Below, piece by piece: positions 1 through 11,320 of a stretch of 64,000 bases of DNA (positions are counted from its first letter, which is position 1; each line of letters opens with the position of its first letter). Under the pieces are notes generated by a model. The model worked only from the letters and a program-made list of their open reading frames with translations, did not search any database and was not told where the DNA came from. Made by a program: the position numbers and the translations under genes. The DNA is from Pseudomonas sp. ICMP22404 (lineage in GTDB: Bacteria > Pseudomonadota > Gammaproteobacteria > Pseudomonadales > Pseudomonadaceae): assembly GCF_006227205.1 (NCBI RefSeq), contig NZ_VCNG01000004.1:62001-126000 (forward strand), read 5' to 3'.

Positions 1-398
1 GCGTGGCGGTGACTCACCGTCACCCGTTCGACCAGCCGGAAGCGGAACAGGAACTGGCCGACGGTTACCACATTGAATATGCCGGCATGAAATGGGGCAT
101 GTTCTTCGTGGGCGAGTACATCGGTATCGTCCTGATCTCGGCACTGCTGGTGACGTTGTTCTTCGGCGGCTGGCACGGTCCGTTCGACATCCTGCCGCAA
201 CTGTCCTTCGTGTGGTTCGCCCTGAAGACCGCGTTCTTCATCATGCTGTTCGTTTTGCTGCGCGCCTCGATCCCGCGCCCACGCTACGACCAGGTGATGG
301 ACTTCAGCTGGAAATTCTGCCTGCCGCTGACCCTGATCAATTTGCTGGTGACCGCTGCGATCGTGTTGATGAACACGCCTGCGGCCGCGGTTCAGTGA
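1..398 (+). CDS. nuoH: NADH-quinone oxidoreductase subunit H, C-terminal part
   Basis: This is the last 131 residues of the membrane subunit that joins the peripheral arm of respiratory complex I to its membrane arm and forms much of the quinone channel. The reading frame is open at the left edge, so the start lies outside the window; the in-frame GTG at position 3 is internal. The visible part has a charged loop with the fragment [17 protein letters not shown], typical of NuoH, then hydrophobic segments and the [13 protein letters not shown] motif near the C-terminus. nuoI follows 11 bases later in the usual complex I order. Confidence 0.97.
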   Translation, partial: VAVTHRHPFDQPEAEQELADGYHIEYAGMKWGMFFVGEYIGIVLISALLVTLFFGGWHGPFDILPQLSFVWFALKTAFFIMLFVLLRASIPRPRYDQVMDFSWKFCLPLTLINLLVTAAIVLMNTPAAAVQ

Positions 399-409
399 GG
401 ATTTGACCC

Positions 410-958
410 ATGTTCAAATATATTGGCGACATCGTTAAGGGTACCGGTACCCAACTGCGAAGCCTGGTCATGATCTTCGGCCATGGCTTTCGCAAGCGCG
501 ACACCCTGCAATACCCGGAAGAGCCGGTCTACCTGGCACCGCGTTACCGCGGCCGCATCGTCCTGACCCGCGACCCCGACGGCGAAGAGCGCTGCGTAGC
601 GTGCAACCTGTGCGCCGTGGCCTGCCCGGTAGGCTGCATCTCGCTGCAGAAAGCTGAAACCGAAGACGGTCGCTGGTACCCGGACTTCTTCCGCATCAAC
701 TTCTCGCGCTGCATTTTCTGCGGCCTCTGCGAGGAAGCATGCCCGACCACCGCGATCCAGCTCACGCCGGATTTCGAAATGGCGGATTTCAAACGTCAGG
801 ACCTGGTGTACGAGAAAGAAGATCTGCTGATTTCCGGTCCCGGTAAAAACCCTGATTACAACTTCTATCGTGTTGCAGGTATGGCCATTGCCGGTAAGCC
901 GAAAGGCGCCGCGCAGAACGAAGCCGAACCGATCAACGTGAAGAGCTTGCTGCCTTAA
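410..958 (+). CDS. nuoI: NADH-quinone oxidoreductase subunit I
   Basis: This 182-residue peripheral-arm subunit of complex I carries two 4Fe-4S clusters (N6a and N6b) that pass electrons towards the quinone site. Two ferredoxin motifs are visible, [16 protein letters not shown] near residues 63-78 and [12 protein letters not shown] near residues 102-113. Each has the C-x2-C-x2-C-x3-C spacing. The length is normal for pseudomonads. The gene sits between nuoH and nuoJ with short gaps and is surely cotranscribed. Confidence 0.98.
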   Translation: MFKYIGDIVKGTGTQLRSLVMIFGHGFRKRDTLQYPEEPVYLAPRYRGRIVLTRDPDGEERCVACNLCAVACPVGCISLQKAETEDGRWYPDFFRINFSRCIFCGLCEEACPTTAIQLTPDFEMADFKRQDLVYEKEDLLISGPGKNPDYNFYRVAGMAIAGKPKGAAQNEAEPINVKSLLP

Positions 959-967
959 GGAAGAAAG

Positions 968-1468
968 ATGGAATTCGCTTTCTATTTCGCATCGGGTATC
1001 GCGGTGGTGTCCACGCTTCGTGTGGTCACCAACACCAACCCCATACATGCCCTGCTCTACCTGATCATTTCGCTCATCGCCGTGGCCATGACCTTCTTCG
1101 CTCTCGGCGCGCCGTTCGCCGGGGCCTTGGAAGTGATCGCCTACGCCGGCGCCATCATGGTGCTGTTCGTGTTCGTGGTGATGATGCTGAACCTCGGCCC
1201 GGCCTCGGTCCAGCAGGAGCGCAACTGGCTCAAGCCCGGTATCTGGGCGGGGCCGGTGATTCTCGCCGCCCTGCTGCTGGGTGAACTGCTGTATGTGCTG
1301 TTCGCTCACCAGAGCGGCCAGGCCATCGGCCACACCACCGTAGGCGCCAAGACCGTGGGCATCAGCCTGTTCGGTCCGTACCTGCTGGTGGTCGAACTCG
1401 CCTCGATGCTGCTGCTTGCCGCAGCCGTCACGGCGTTCCATTTGGGCCGTAACGAGGCGAAGGAGTAA
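968..1468 (+). CDS. nuoJ: NADH-quinone oxidoreductase subunit J
   Basis: This is a 166-residue integral membrane subunit of complex I with about five hydrophobic helices. The family signature near residues 50-75 is visible ([20 protein letters not shown]), the helix with a pi-bulge that lies between the quinone-binding and antiporter-like parts. An AAGGAAG ribosome site lies just upstream of the ATG. It sits 9 bases after nuoI and 4 bases before nuoK, inside the nuo operon. Confidence 0.97.
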   Translation: MEFAFYFASGIAVVSTLRVVTNTNPIHALLYLIISLIAVAMTFFALGAPFAGALEVIAYAGAIMVLFVFVVMMLNLGPASVQQERNWLKPGIWAGPVILAALLLGELLYVLFAHQSGQAIGHTTVGAKTVGISLFGPYLLVVELASMLLLAAAVTAFHLGRNEAKE

Positions 1469-1472
1469 TCAC

Positions 1473-1781
1473 ATGCCTGCTATCCCTCTCGAACACGGTC
1501 TGGCGGTTGCCGGCATCCTGTTCTGTCTCGGTCTGGTCGGCCTGATGGTCCGCCGCAACATTCTGTTCGTGCTGATGAGCCTGGAGGTCATGATGAATGC
1601 CGCCGCCCTGGCCTTCATCGTCGCGGGCGCTCGCTGGGCGCAGCCCGATGGACAGATCATGTTCATCCTGGTGATCAGCCTGGCAGCCGCCGAGGCCAGT
1701 ATCGGCCTGGCGATCCTGTTGCAGCTGTATCGCCGCTTCCACACGCTCGATATCGACGCTGCCAGTGAGATGCGCGGATGA
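1473..1781 (+). CDS. nuoK: NADH-quinone oxidoreductase subunit K
   Basis: This 102-residue membrane subunit, homologous to MrpC, has three hydrophobic helices. Two conserved glutamates used in proton transfer can be seen, in [15 protein letters not shown] and [14 protein letters not shown]. The ATG at 1473 was chosen over an upstream in-frame codon at 1416. It follows an AGGAG site, gives the standard 102-residue length and starts [10 protein letters not shown] as in other Pseudomonas. Its stop overlaps the nuoL start (ATGA). Confidence 0.97.
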   Translation: MPAIPLEHGLAVAGILFCLGLVGLMVRRNILFVLMSLEVMMNAAALAFIVAGARWAQPDGQIMFILVISLAAAEASIGLAILLQLYRRFHTLDIDAASEMRG

Positions 1782-3631
1782 ACATGATCTTTCTGACTTT
1801 CGTATTTCCCCTGATTGGTTTCCTGCTGCTGGCGTTCTCCCGTGGACGTCTCTCGGAAAATCTTTCGGCCCTGATCGGCGTCGGCTCCATCGGCCTGTCG
1901 GCGATTGTCGCCGCCTACGTGATCTGGCAATTCAACGTCGCACCGCCCGAAGGTGGTCACTACACCCTGGTGCTGTGGCAATGGATGGCGGTGGAAGGTT
2001 TCACGCCGAACTTCGCCCTGTACATCGACGGCCTGTCGGTCACCATGCTGGGCGTCGTGGTCGGCGTGGGTTTCCTGATCCACCTGTTCGCGTCCTGGTA
2101 CATGCGCGGTGAAGCCGGTTACTCGCGCTTCTTCGCCTACACCAACCTGTTCATCGCCAGCATGCTGTTCCTGGTGCTTGGCGATAACCTGTTGTTCCTG
2201 TACTTCGGCTGGGAAGGCGTGGGCCTGTGCTCGTACCTGTTGATCGGTTTCTACTACAGCAACCGCAACAACGGCAACGCGGCACTCAAGGCGTTCATCG
2301 TCACCCGCATCGGCGACGTGTTCATGGCCATCGGCCTGTTCATCCTGTTCCAGCAACTGGGCACGCTGAACATCCAGGAACTGCTGGTCAAGGCACCCGA
2401 GCACTTCAAGGTCGGCGACTTCTGGATCGTCCTGGCGACCCTGATGCTGCTGGGCGGCGCTGTCGGTAAATCCGCGCAACTGCCGCTGCAGACCTGGTTG
2501 GCGGACGCGATGGCCGGCCCTACGCCGGTATCGGCTCTGATCCACGCTGCCACCATGGTGACCGCTGGCGTCTACCTGATCGCCCGTACCCATGGCCTGT
2601 TCGCCCTGGCGCCGGACATCCTCCACCTGGTGGGCATCGTCGGCGGCGTGACCCTGGTACTGGCCGGCTTTGCCGCCCTGGTACAGACCGACATCAAGCG
2701 GATCCTCGCCTACTCCACCATGAGCCAGATCGGCTACATGTTCCTGGCCCTGGGCGTCGGTGCCTGGGAAGGCGCGATCTTCCACCTGATGACCCACGCC
2801 TTCTTCAAGGCCCTGCTGTTCCTTGCTTCCGGTGCGGTGATCGTTGCCTGCCACCACGAGCAGAACATTTTCAAGATGGGCGGCCTGTGGAAGAAACTGC
2901 CGTTGGCCTACGCCAGCTTCATCGTCGGCGGCGCGGCCCTGGCGGCCCTGCCACTGGTGACCGCCGGCTTCTACTCCAAGGACGAGATCCTCTGGGAAGC
3001 GTTCGCCAGCGGTAACCAGGGCCTGCTCTATGCCGGCCTGGTGGGTGCGTTCATGACCTCGCTGTACACCTTCCGCCTGATCTTCATCGCGTTCCATGGT
3101 GAAGCCAAGACCGAAGCCCACGCCGGCCACGGGATTGCCCATTGGCTGCCGCTGTCGGTGCTGATCGTGCTGTCGACCTTCGTCGGCGCCATGATCACCC
3201 CGCCGTTGCACGGTGTACTGCCGGAGAGCGTCGGCCATGCCGGCGGCGAAGCCAAGCACAGCCTGGAAATCGCCTCCGGCGCCATCGCCCTGGCGGGTAT
3301 CCTGCTGTCCGCCCTGCTGTTCCTGGGCAAGCGTCGCTTCGTCACGGCCATCGCCAACAGCGGCCTCGGCCGTGTCCTTTCGGCCTGGTGGTTCGCTGCC
3401 TGGGGCTTCGACTGGATCTACGACAAACTGTTCGTCAAGCCATACCTTGCGATCAGCCACATTCTGCGCAAAGACCCGCTCGACCAGACCATTGGCCTGA
3501 TCCCGCGCATGGCCAAGGGCGGCCACACTGCCCTGAGCCGTACCGAGACCGGTCAACTGCGTTGGTATGCGGCTTCCATGGCGGCTGGCGCCGTGCTGGT
3601 TATCGGCGCCATCGTGCTGGTAGCGGTCTGA
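1778..3631 (+). CDS. nuoL: NADH-quinone oxidoreductase subunit L
   Basis: This is the 617-residue distal antiporter-like proton-pumping subunit of complex I. The family core is clear: [18 protein letters not shown] near residue 145, the [31 protein letters not shown] block near residues 230-260, and [18 protein letters not shown] near residue 305. The C-terminal third carries the lateral amphipathic helix region. It overlaps nuoK by four bases, and a 39-base gap leads to nuoM. Length is as expected. Confidence 0.98.
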   Translation: MNMIFLTFVFPLIGFLLLAFSRGRLSENLSALIGVGSIGLSAIVAAYVIWQFNVAPPEGGHYTLVLWQWMAVEGFTPNFALYIDGLSVTMLGVVVGVGFLIHLFASWYMRGEAGYSRFFAYTNLFIASMLFLVLGDNLLFLYFGWEGVGLCSYLLIGFYYSNRNNGNAALKAFIVTRIGDVFMAIGLFILFQQLGTLNIQELLVKAPEHFKVGDFWIVLATLMLLGGAVGKSAQLPLQTWLADAMAGPTPVSALIHAATMVTAGVYLIARTHGLFALAPDILHLVGIVGGVTLVLAGFAALVQTDIKRILAYSTMSQIGYMFLALGVGAWEGAIFHLMTHAFFKALLFLASGAVIVACHHEQNIFKMGGLWKKLPLAYASFIVGGAALAALPLVTAGFYSKDEILWEAFASGNQGLLYAGLVGAFMTSLYTFRLIFIAFHGEAKTEAHAGHGIAHWLPLSVLIVLSTFVGAMITPPLHGVLPESVGHAGGEAKHSLEIASGAIALAGILLSALLFLGKRRFVTAIANSGLGRVLSAWWFAAWGFDWIYDKLFVKPYLAISHILRKDPLDQTIGLIPRMAKGGHTALSRTETGQLRWYAASMAAGAVLVIGAIVLVAV

Positions 3632-3670
3632 TATGAACCTTGCGAACTTGCGAAAGGAAACGAGCCCGTC

Positions 3671-5203
3671 ATGATTCTGCCCTGGCTAATCCTGATCCCC
3701 TTCATCGGCGGCCTGCTGTGCTGGATCGCGGAGCGCTCCAGCTCCACGCTCCCGCGCTGGATTGCGCTGCTGACCATGTCCCTGGAACTCGCGCTCGGCC
3801 TCTGGCTGTGGGCGACCGGTGACTATTCATTCGCCCCGGCCCCTGGTGCCAACCCGACCTGGGCGCTTGAATTCAAGCACCTCTGGATCGAACGCTTCGG
3901 CATCAGCGTGCACCTGGCCCTTGATGGCCTGTCGCTGCTGATGATCCTGCTGACCGGCCTGCTGGGTATCCTCTCGGTACTCTGCTCCTGGAAAGAGATC
4001 CAGCGTCACGTCGGCTTCTTCCACTTGAACCTGATGTGGATCCTGGGCGGTGTCGTCGGCGTGTTCCTGGCGCTGGACCTGTTCATGTTCTTCTTCTTCT
4101 GGGAAATGATGCTGGTGCCGATGTACTTCCTCATCGCGCTCTGGGGTCACAGTTCTTCGGACGGCAAGAAGACCCGGATCTACGCGGCGACCAAGTTCTT
4201 CATCTTCACCCAGGCGTCCGGCCTGATCATGTTGGTGGCGATCCTTGGCCTGGTGCTGGTCAACTTCAATAACACCGGCGTGATTACCTTCAACTACGCC
4301 GACCTGTTGAAAGTGCAGATGTCGCGCAGCACCGAGTACGTGCTGATGCTGGGCTTCTTCATCGCTTTCGCGGTGAAGCTGCCGGTGGTGCCGTTCCACT
4401 CCTGGCTGCCGGATGCCCACGCCCAGGCGCCGACCGCAGGTTCCGTGGACCTGGCCGGTATCTTGCTGAAGACAGCGGCCTACGGCCTGCTGCGTTTCGC
4501 CCTGCCGCTGTTCCCCAACGCCTCGGCCGAGTTCGCGCCGATTGCGATGACCCTGGGCCTGATCGGGATCTTCTACGGTGCGTTCCTGGCGTTCGCCCAG
4601 ACCGACATCAAGCGCCTGATCGCCTTCTCCAGCGTCTCGCACATGGGCTTCGTGCTGATCGGGATCTACTCCGGCAGCCAGCTCGCCCTGCAAGGCGCGG
4701 TGATCCAGATGCTCGCCCACGGTCTGTCGGCGGCGGCACTGTTTATCCTCAGCGGCCAGTTGTACGAGCGCCTGCACACCCGGGACATGCGTGAGATGGG
4801 TGGCCTATGGTCGCGCATCGCCTACCTGCCGGCCATCAGCCTGTTCTTCGCGGCCGCCTCCCTGGGCCTGCCGGGAACCGGCAACTTCGTCGGCGAGTTC
4901 CTGATCCTGATCGGTACCTTCGTCAGCGCGCCGTGGATCATCGCCATCGCCACCTCCGGCCTGGTGTTCGGTTCGGTCTATTCGCTGATCATGATCCACC
5001 GCGCCTACTTCGGCCCGTCGAAGTCGGACGAAGTGCTGCGCGGCATGGACGGTCGCGAACTGATCATGGTGCTGGGCCTGGCGATGCTGCTGGTCTACCT
5101 CGGCGTCTACCCGCAGCCGTTCCTCGACACGTCTGCCGCCACCATGCATGGCGTGCAGCAGTGGCTCGGCACCGCCTTCTCTCAACTCGCTTCGGCCCGG
5201 TAA
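3671..5203 (+). CDS. nuoM: NADH-quinone oxidoreductase subunit M
   Basis: This 510-residue antiporter-like membrane subunit of complex I has about 14 helices. The recognisable motifs are [20 protein letters not shown] near residues 140-158, the lysine helix with [18 protein letters not shown] near residue 240, and [18 protein letters not shown] near residue 310. The ATG at 3671 follows a GAAAGGAAACGAG ribosome site. It lies between nuoL and nuoN in the conserved order. Confidence 0.98.
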   Translation: MILPWLILIPFIGGLLCWIAERSSSTLPRWIALLTMSLELALGLWLWATGDYSFAPAPGANPTWALEFKHLWIERFGISVHLALDGLSLLMILLTGLLGILSVLCSWKEIQRHVGFFHLNLMWILGGVVGVFLALDLFMFFFFWEMMLVPMYFLIALWGHSSSDGKKTRIYAATKFFIFTQASGLIMLVAILGLVLVNFNNTGVITFNYADLLKVQMSRSTEYVLMLGFFIAFAVKLPVVPFHSWLPDAHAQAPTAGSVDLAGILLKTAAYGLLRFALPLFPNASAEFAPIAMTLGLIGIFYGAFLAFAQTDIKRLIAFSSVSHMGFVLIGIYSGSQLALQGAVIQMLAHGLSAAALFILSGQLYERLHTRDMREMGGLWSRIAYLPAISLFFAAASLGLPGTGNFVGEFLILIGTFVSAPWIIAIATSGLVFGSVYSLIMIHRAYFGPSKSDEVLRGMDGRELIMVLGLAMLLVYLGVYPQPFLDTSAATMHGVQQWLGTAFSQLASAR

Positions 5204-5210
5204 GAGCGCT

Positions 5211-6674
5211 ATGGAATTCACGATTCAACACTTTATCGCGCTTGCACCGCTGCTGATCACCAGCGCCACGATCATCGTGGTGATGCTGGCGATCGCCTGG
5301 CGGCGCAATCACTCACAGACCTTCCTGCTGTCGGTGGCGGGGCTGAACCTGGCCTTGCTGTCGATCCTGCCGGCCCTAAAAGTCGCGCCACTGGCGGTCA
5401 CGCCGTTGCTGCAGATCGACAGCTTCGCCTGCCTGTACATGGCGTTGATCCTGGTCGCCACCCTGGCCTGTGTCACCCTCGCCCACGCCTACCTCGGCGA
5501 TGGCGGTTCGGGTTACCCGGGCAACCGTGAAGAACTGTACCTGCTGATCCTGATGGCCGCCGCCGGTGGCCTGGTCCTGGTCAGCGCGCAGCACCTGGCC
5601 AGCCTGTTCATCGGCCTGGAACTGCTGTCGGTGCCAGTCTACGGCCTGGTGGCCTACGCCTTCTTCAACAAGCGCTCCCTGGAAGCCGGCATCAAGTACA
5701 TGGTGCTGTCGGCGGCCGGTTCGGCGTTCCTGTTGTTCGGCATGGCGCTGCTCTACGCGGAAGCCGGTACCCTGAGCTTCGTCGGTATCGGCCAGGCCCT
5801 GGCGGCCACCGGCCTGCCTAGCCCGATCGCACAACTGGGCCTGGGCATGATGCTGATCGGCCTGGCGTTCAAGCTGTCGCTGGTACCGTTCCACCTCTGG
5901 ACCCCGGACGTCTACGAAGGCGCCCCGGCGCCGGTGGCGGCGTTCCTGGCCACGGCCTCGAAAGTGGCGGTGTTCGCGGTGATGGTGCGTCTGTTCCAGA
6001 TCTCGCCAGTGGCCAGCAGTGGCGTACTGAGCAACGTGCTGACCATCATCGCCATCGTGTCGATCCTGTTCGGTAACCTGCTGGCACTGACCCAGAGCAA
6101 CCTCAAGCGTCTGCTGGGTTACTCGTCCATCGCCCACTTCGGTTACCTGCTGATCGCCCTGATCGCCAGCAAAGGCCTGGCGGTGGAAGCCATCGGCGTG
6201 TACCTGGTCACCTACGTGATCACCAGCCTCGGCGCCTTCGGTGTGATCACCCTGATGTCCTCGCCTTACAACGGCCGTGACGCCGACGCCCTGTACGAAT
6301 ACCGCGGCCTGTTCTGGCGTCGTCCGTACCTGACCGCCGTGCTGACCGTGATGATGCTGTCCCTGGCCGGCATCCCACTGACCGCCGGCTTCATCGGCAA
6401 GTTCTACATCGTCGCCACCGGCGTCGAGGCTCACCAATGGTGGCTGGTCGGCTCCCTGGTGCTGGGCAGTGCCATCGGCGTGTTCTACTACCTGCGTGTC
6501 ATGGTCACCCTGTACCTGATGGAACCCAACCTGCGTCGCCACGACGCCGAGTTGCACTGGGAACAGAAAGCGGGCGGCGTGATGCTGCTGGCCATCGCCA
6601 TCCTGGCGTTCTTCCTCGGTGTGTACCCACAGCCGTTGCTGACCCTGGTCCAGCAGGCGGGCCTGACAGGCTGA
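5211..6674 (+). CDS. nuoN: NADH-quinone oxidoreductase subunit N
   Basis: This is the 487-residue antiporter-like subunit next to NuoK in the membrane arm. The visible motifs are [17 protein letters not shown] near residue 130, [20 protein letters not shown] near residue 225 and [19 protein letters not shown] near residue 295. The start at 5211 (MEFTIQHF) was preferred to an upstream in-frame codon inside nuoM because it gives the family length and lies 7 bases after the nuoM stop. It is the last gene of the operon and is followed by a terminator. Confidence 0.98.
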   Translation: MEFTIQHFIALAPLLITSATIIVVMLAIAWRRNHSQTFLLSVAGLNLALLSILPALKVAPLAVTPLLQIDSFACLYMALILVATLACVTLAHAYLGDGGSGYPGNREELYLLILMAAAGGLVLVSAQHLASLFIGLELLSVPVYGLVAYAFFNKRSLEAGIKYMVLSAAGSAFLLFGMALLYAEAGTLSFVGIGQALAATGLPSPIAQLGLGMMLIGLAFKLSLVPFHLWTPDVYEGAPAPVAAFLATASKVAVFAVMVRLFQISPVASSGVLSNVLTIIAIVSILFGNLLALTQSNLKRLLGYSSIAHFGYLLIALIASKGLAVEAIGVYLVTYVITSLGAFGVITLMSSPYNGRDADALYEYRGLFWRRPYLTAVLTVMMLSLAGIPLTAGFIGKFYIVATGVEAHQWWLVGSLVLGSAIGVFYYLRVMVTLYLMEPNLRRHDAELHWEQKAGGVMLLAIAILAFFLGVYPQPLLTLVQQAGLTG

Positions 6675-6697
6675 TTGCCTGAACCCCGTCGCAGTGA

Positions 6698-6729
6698 AAA
6701 AACCCGTATCGCGAGATGCGGGTTTTTTT
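6698..6729 (+). terminator. Rho-independent terminator of the nuo operon
   Basis: The stem aacccgtatc / gatgcgggtt closes on a gcga loop with one G-U pair and runs directly into seven T residues. It starts 23 bases after the nuoN stop and ends the complex I operon. Confidence 0.92.
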
Positions 6730-6847
6730 ATGGCTGTGGAAAGACAATCGTGGCGAGGTAGCTTGCTCGGCTTTGTTCCTCGTCCGCCTCCCGCAGATTC
6801 GTTACTATGTCCGCTCCCCTGCCCTATCAGTCACCGAGTCCACACCG

Positions 6848-7666
6848 ATGCCCACCCCCAAGGACATGGCCAACGACAGCCCCGCACCGATGATTCCCGA
6901 GCAGCGCCGGGAACAGATCCTGCGTCAGTTGCGCAAGCATCAGGTGCTGAGCGTCCATCAGTTGATGGAGATGTTCGATTGCTCGCACATGACCGTGCGT
7001 CGCGACATTGCCCTGCTGGAACAGGAAGGCCGGGCTTATTCGGTGACGGGTGGGGTGCGTATCGCCAGCCAGCTGCACAGCGAGCCGAGCCACCAGTCCA
7101 AGGCCGTGGTGGAGCTGCCGCAGAAGCAGGCCATGGCCAAACTGGCAGCCAGGCTGTTGAAGGATGACATGACGGTGTACCTGGATGCCGGCACCAGCAC
7201 GCTGGAGATCGTGCCCTACATCAAGGCGTTGTCGGGAATGACGGTGGTGACCAACGATTTCGGCGTGGTCCAGGCGCTGATGGAAGCGCCGCAGGTGACG
7301 GTGATTCATACCGGCGGGCAGTTGGATCATTCCAACCACTCTTGCGTCGGCGGGCTGGCGGTGGCGACCTTGCGTCAGGTGGTGACGGACATTGCCTTCA
7401 TGTCCACCAGTTCGTGGGACCTGCAACGGGGCATCACCACGCCGTCGGCCTTGAAAGTGGAGGTCAAGCAGGTGGCGATGCAGTCGGCCTCGCAAGTGGT
7501 ACTGGTGGCCAGCAGTTCCAAGTATGGCACCTTCAGCATGTACCGCATCGCCGGGCTGGAGCAGTTCGACTTCATCATCAGCGACAACGCCCTGGCACCG
7601 GCGGCAGCCGATGGCATTCGCAAGCAGGGCGTCGAGTTGCTGCTGCCGGATGGGCAGCCTGCCTGA
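6848..7666 (+). CDS. DeoR/GlpR-family transcriptional regulator
   Basis: This is a 272-residue sugar-responsive regulator. An N-terminal DeoR winged helix (about residues 18-75) contains VHQLMEMFDCSHMTVRRDIALLEQEG. It is followed by the phosphosugar-binding DeoRC domain with DAGTSTLEIVPYI and TNDFGVVQAL. The chosen ATG at 6848 gives MPTPKDMAND; ATG 6866 is an alternative and neither has a strong ribosome site. It is convergent with the tetronate catabolism genes across a repeat array, so it may be their regulator, with a phosphorylated intermediate as ligand. That link is inference. Confidence 0.88.
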   Translation: MPTPKDMANDSPAPMIPEQRREQILRQLRKHQVLSVHQLMEMFDCSHMTVRRDIALLEQEGRAYSVTGGVRIASQLHSEPSHQSKAVVELPQKQAMAKLAARLLKDDMTVYLDAGTSTLEIVPYIKALSGMTVVTNDFGVVQALMEAPQVTVIHTGGQLDHSNHSCVGGLAVATLRQVVTDIAFMSTSSWDLQRGITTPSALKVEVKQVAMQSASQVVLVASSSKYGTFSMYRIAGLEQFDFIISDNALAPAAADGIRKQGVELLLPDGQPA

Positions 7667-7691
7667 CCTCGTCGCAAGCCGCTCCATCGCT

Positions 7692-8230
7692 ATCGCGAGC
7701 GGGCTCGCTCCCACAGGGGATTGATGGCGAACGGGAATCTGGCGAACAGCCGAAATCAGTGTGGGAGCTGGGCTTGCCCGCGATGACGGCGGCACAAATA
7801 ACATCGATGCAAGCTGACCCACCGCCATCGCGAGCAGGCTCGCTCCCACAGGGGATTGATGGCGAACGGGAATCTGGCGAACAGCCGAAATCTCTGTGGG
7901 AGCTGGGCTTGCCCGCGATGACGGCGGCACAAATAACATCGATGCAAGCTGACCCACCGCCATCGCGAGCAGGCTCGCTCCCACAGGGGGATTGATGGCG
8001 AACGGGAATCTGGCGAACAGCCGAAATCAGTGTGGGAACCGGGCTTGCCCGCGATGATGGCGGCACAAATAACATCGATGCAAGCTGACCCACCGCCATC
8101 GCGAGCAGGCTCGCTCCCACAGGGGATTGATGGCGAACGGGAATCTTGCGAACAGCCGAAATCTCTGTGGGAGCGAGCCTGCTCGCGATGGCAATGGATC
8201 AGTCAACATCAAAGCCGGCTGACCCACCAC
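7692..8230. repeat. Four-copy ~135-bp tandem array of REP pairs
   Basis: Four units begin with atcgcgagcaggctcgctcc at 7692, 7827, 7962 and 8098. The period is 135, 135 and 136 bp. Each unit holds a REP in one orientation and a second, inverted one about 70 bases later. In the first three units the inverted copy is a degenerate form (tgtgggagctgggcttgccc, or gaaccgggc in unit three); only the last unit has the canonical gagcctgctcgcgat. Units one to three differ at a handful of positions and unit four diverges in its last third. The array fills the gap between the convergent deoR-type gene and otnI. Frames stay open across it because 135 is a multiple of three, but nothing suggests it is coding. 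Confidence 0.93.
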
Positions 8231-8245
8231 CATTTCTCACAGTTC

Positions 8246-9028
8246 CTAGAACGCTTTCCAGTCCCGCAGCCACTGCAGGCCGGCCGAGGTATCGCCACGG
8301 GGACGGTATTCGCAGCCGACCCAGCCGTCATAGCCCAGCTCGTCCAGCAATCCGAACAGGAACGGATAATGAACCTCCCCCAGGTCCGGCTCATGCCGAT
8401 CCGGCACGCCGGCGATCTGGACATGCCCGATACCGCTGAAGTCGCGCCTGAGTTTGCTCGCCAGGTCGCCCTCGACGATCTGGCAGTGGTAGCAATCGAA
8501 CTGGACCTTGAGGTTATCCGCCCCCACCTCCCGGCAAATGGCATGGGCCTGATCCTGACGATTGAGGAAAAAGCCTGGCATGTCCCGGGTGTTGATCGGC
8601 TCCAGCAACACCGTGATCCCGGCTTTCGCCGCCTGGGTCGTGGCGTAGGCGAGGTTTTCCAGGTACACGGCGTGGTGCCGGGCACGCTCGGCTTCGGACG
8701 GGAGCAAGCCCGCCATCACATGAATGTTCGAGTTGCCGAGCACCGCGGCGTATTCCAGGGCACGCTCGAAGCCTTGACGAAATTCCTGCTCGCGCCCCGG
8801 CAACGTCGCCAGCCCCCGCTCCCCCGCCGTCCAATCCCCGGGCGGTGCGTTGAAGAGCGCCTGGACGAGGCCGTGGTCATCCAGCCGCTGCTTGAGCACC
8901 TCGGGGCCGTACTCGTAGGGGAACAGGTATTCCACGGCATCGAAACCATCGGCCGCCGCGGCCGCGAAACGGTCGAGGAAATCATGTTGCGGGTAGAGCA
9001 TGCTGAGATTGGCTGCGAAACGAGGCAT
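8246..9028 (-). CDS. otnI: 2-oxo-tetronate isomerase (hydroxypyruvate isomerase family)
   Basis: This is a 260-residue TIM-barrel sugar isomerase of the hydroxypyruvate isomerase/OtnI family. The visible motifs are [15 protein letters not shown] at the N-terminus, [16 protein letters not shown] with the metal-ligand glutamate near residue 142, [13 protein letters not shown] near residue 177 and [10 protein letters not shown] with the second glutamate near residue 240. OtnI interconverts 2-oxo-tetronate and 3-oxo-tetronate in acid sugar catabolism. It is the last gene of the minus-strand otn cluster, 11 bases after the transporter gene. Confidence 0.92.
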   Translation of the reverse strand: MPRFAANLSMLYPQHDFLDRFAAAAADGFDAVEYLFPYEYGPEVLKQRLDDHGLVQALFNAPPGDWTAGERGLATLPGREQEFRQGFERALEYAAVLGNSNIHVMAGLLPSEAERARHHAVYLENLAYATTQAAKAGITVLLEPINTRDMPGFFLNRQDQAHAICREVGADNLKVQFDCYHCQIVEGDLASKLRRDFSGIGHVQIAGVPDRHEPDLGEVHYPFLFGLLDELGYDGWVGCEYRPRGDTSAGLQWLRDWKAF

Positions 9029-9039
9029 ACCGATATTCC

Positions 9040-10500
9040 TTAAACAAAAGGCCAGATCAACAAGGTGATACCGAAACCGAGTGTACCGAGCAGCGTAGTG
9101 ATCACGGTCCAGGTGCGCAGGCCGTCCGCCACGTTGAGCCCTGCCAGTTTAGTGAAAATCCAGTAGCCGGCGTCGTTGATGTGAGACATCGCCAGCCCGC
9201 CACCGCCCATGGCCAGGCACAGCAGCCCCAGGTGATTGGGGGTCAGGCCGAGCGTCGCGATCAACGGACTGATGATACCGGCGGTGGTCACCAGCGCTAC
9301 CGTGGTCGAACCTTGCACGGCGCGCAGCAGCATGGTCAGCAAAAAGCCCAGCGCCAGCACCGGCAACCCGGTGGTGCGCAACATCTCGGACACCACCGCA
9401 CCGATCCCGGTGTCCACCAGCACCTTGCCAAAGACGCCACCGGCACCGGCGATCAGGATCACCATCGCCACCCCGGGCAACGCCGAGCCGATCACATCGG
9501 ACACTTGGGTGCGACTCCAGCCCCGCCGTGAGCCCAACAGCCAGGCGCAAAGCAAGGTGTCGATCAGCAAGGCCACCAGCGGCGCACCCAGCACCGTCAT
9601 GACCCCACGAACCGTGGATTCCACCGGCAGCAGCGTGGTCGACAGCGTCCCCAGCAGGATCAGCACGATCGGCAACAGGATCAATCCCACAATCAGGCCG
9701 AACCCCGGTGGCGGCGCCGGTGGCAGCTTGGCGACCAGCGAGCCGGTGGACTCTTCCAGTCCCATATGGGACACCGCAACGGCGGCTTGCACCGGATCCC
9801 TGCCGTTGCCATTGCTCCAGGCGGCCAGGTCGTCGTTGGTGACGTGGGGGCCGTAGACTTCAGCGCGGATGTCGTCGGTCATCGGATAGAAGCGACGCGT
9901 CATGCGCCCTGCCACCTTATAGCCGACAAAACACAGAAAGGCGGTCAGCGGCAGGCCGAACATCAACACACGGCCCAGGTCGGCACCCAACTGGCTGGCC
10001 GCCGCCACGGCCCCTGGATGCGGCGGCAGGAACGCATGCACCGTGAGCAACGCCGCGCACATCGGCAAGGCGAACACCAGCAACGGCTTGCGGGCACTAC
10101 GAGCCACGCCATAGGCCAGCGGCATGAGGATGATGACACCCACCTCGAAGAACACCGGCACGCCGATGATGAAGCCAGCGATGGTCAGGGCCAGCGGTGT
10201 ACGCCGGTTGCCAAAGCGTTCGATCAGAGTTTTCGCCAGGGCCTCGGCGCCGCCCGACAACTCGATGATGCGCCCGATCATCGCGCCCAGGGCGATGATG
10301 ATTGCGATATGGCCGAGGGTCTTGCCCATGCCGCCTTCAATGGTCGCCACCAGGTCGGCCGGTTTCACCCCGGCCACCAGCGCCACCAGGATGCTCACCA
10401 GCATCAGCGCCACGAACGGTTGGAACTTGTACTTGAGCACCAGGAACAGCAACAGCGCGATCCCGGCACCGGCCGTGATCATCAGGATGACCGGGCTCAT
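9040..10500 (-). CDS. GntP-family gluconate/tetronate permease
   Basis: This is a 486-residue membrane permease of the GntP family, proton symporters for gluconate and related sugar acids. It has roughly 12-14 hydrophobic segments. Family motifs include [39 protein letters not shown] near residue 120, [12 protein letters not shown] and the C-terminal [22 protein letters not shown] 10500 ([11 protein letters not shown]) was chosen over an upstream in-frame codon at 10545. From its place between otnC and otnI it probably imports the threonate or erythronate used by this pathway. Confidence 0.92.
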   Translation of the reverse strand: MSPVILMITAGAGIALLLFLVLKYKFQPFVALMLVSILVALVAGVKPADLVATIEGGMGKTLGHIAIIIALGAMIGRIIELSGGAEALAKTLIERFGNRRTPLALTIAGFIIGVPVFFEVGVIILMPLAYGVARSARKPLLVFALPMCAALLTVHAFLPPHPGAVAAASQLGADLGRVLMFGLPLTAFLCFVGYKVAGRMTRRFYPMTDDIRAEVYGPHVTNDDLAAWSNGNGRDPVQAAVAVSHMGLEESTGSLVAKLPPAPPPGFGLIVGLILLPIVLILLGTLSTTLLPVESTVRGVMTVLGAPLVALLIDTLLCAWLLGSRRGWSRTQVSDVIGSALPGVAMVILIAGAGGVFGKVLVDTGIGAVVSEMLRTTGLPVLALGFLLTMLLRAVQGSTTVALVTTAGIISPLIATLGLTPNHLGLLCLAMGGGGLAMSHINDAGYWIFTKLAGLNVADGLRTWTVITTLLGTLGFGITLLIWPFV

Positions 10501-10681
10501 GGGCGCGACCCTCCGGAGGGGATCGGGAGAACGCTTGCGCGACAAACACTGCGATTGAAGTGGGTCATGGAGTGAATCCTGTTGTTATTGTTTTTTCAGC
10601 CAGCCCGCACGACACCGGTAGCGAGGGAATCAATCCCCTCGCCACTGGCTGTGCAAGGCTTTGGTTCTTGTGGCGGATCCC

Positions 10682-11320
10682 TTACCAATCGGCGCCGAAG
10701 ATAGCGCGCAGCTCATCCAGTGCCGCCTGATCGAGCGGCTCGGGCCTGGGATTGCTCATCAGCCAGAGCCGCGCGGTCTCTTCCAACTCTTCCAGGGCGT
10801 AGCTGGCCCGGGACACCGTACTTTCCCAGAGCACCGGGCCCAGGCGTTCGAGCATCACGCCGCGAACCCGATTGGCCAGTTGCGCCACCTGCTCGGCCAC
10901 GTTGGGCGAGCCGGGACGCTGGTAGCCGATCAACGGAATGTGCCCGACCTTCATCACCTGATAAGGCGTGAGCGGCGGCAAGATGTCGTCGGGCCGCCAG
11001 ACCCCGGCCAGGGTCAGCGCCACCAGATGGGTGGAGTGGGTGTGCACCACGCCGCCGACCGTCGGGTTGCGGTCGTAGACCTGGCGATGCAACGCCAGGG
11101 TCTTGGACGGCTTGTGTCCGGACACCCAATCGCCGGCGGCATTGACCTTGGCAATGGCCGCTGGATCGAGACGTCCCAGGCAGGCATCGGTCGGCGTGAT
11201 CAGCCAGCCATCGTCGAGCCGGGCGCTGATGTTGCCGGCGCTGCCGACGGTGTAGCCACGCTGATAGAGGCTCAGGCCGACTTCGCAGATCTCTTCACGC
11301 AAGGCGCTTTCGGGGCTCAT
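10682..11320 (-). CDS. otnC: 3-oxo-tetronate 4-phosphate decarboxylase
   Basis: This is a 212-residue class II aldolase/adducin-fold enzyme of the OtnC type. It decarboxylates 3-oxo-tetronate 4-phosphate to dihydroxyacetone phosphate. The N-terminal GSAGNISARL motif and the metal-ligand histidines in VVHTHSTHLVALT near residues 92-97 are visible. A conserved tail RASYALEELEETARLW follows. The start overlaps the otnK stop by four bases. A 181-base gap separates it from the permease gene downstream; no clear terminator is seen there. Confidence 0.92.
   Translation of the reverse strand: MSPESALREEICEVGLSLYQRGYTVGSAGNISARLDDGWLITPTDACLGRLDPAAIAKVNAAGDWVSGHKPSKTLALHRQVYDRNPTVGGVVHTHSTHLVALTLAGVWRPDDILPPLTPYQVMKVGHIPLIGYQRPGSPNVAEQVAQLANRVRGVMLERLGPVLWESTVSRASYALEELEETARLWLMSNPRPEPLDQAALDELRAIFGADW

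Noticed and set aside
1469..3556. A 695-codon open frame on the minus strand opposite nuoK/nuoL
   Set aside because: It is antisense to clear complex I genes, has the low-complexity Gln/Asp/His-rich composition typical of GC-rich shadow frames, and has no domain or ribosome site.
6827..7984. A 385-codon minus-strand frame through the deoR-type gene and the repeat array
   Set aside because: Its repeated protein segments are just the 135-bp REP array read in frame (135 is divisible by three); the rest is antisense to a recognisable regulator.
7692..8230. CRISPR array
   Set aside because: The units are long, nearly identical throughout and contain paired REPs; there are no unique spacers and no cas genes.
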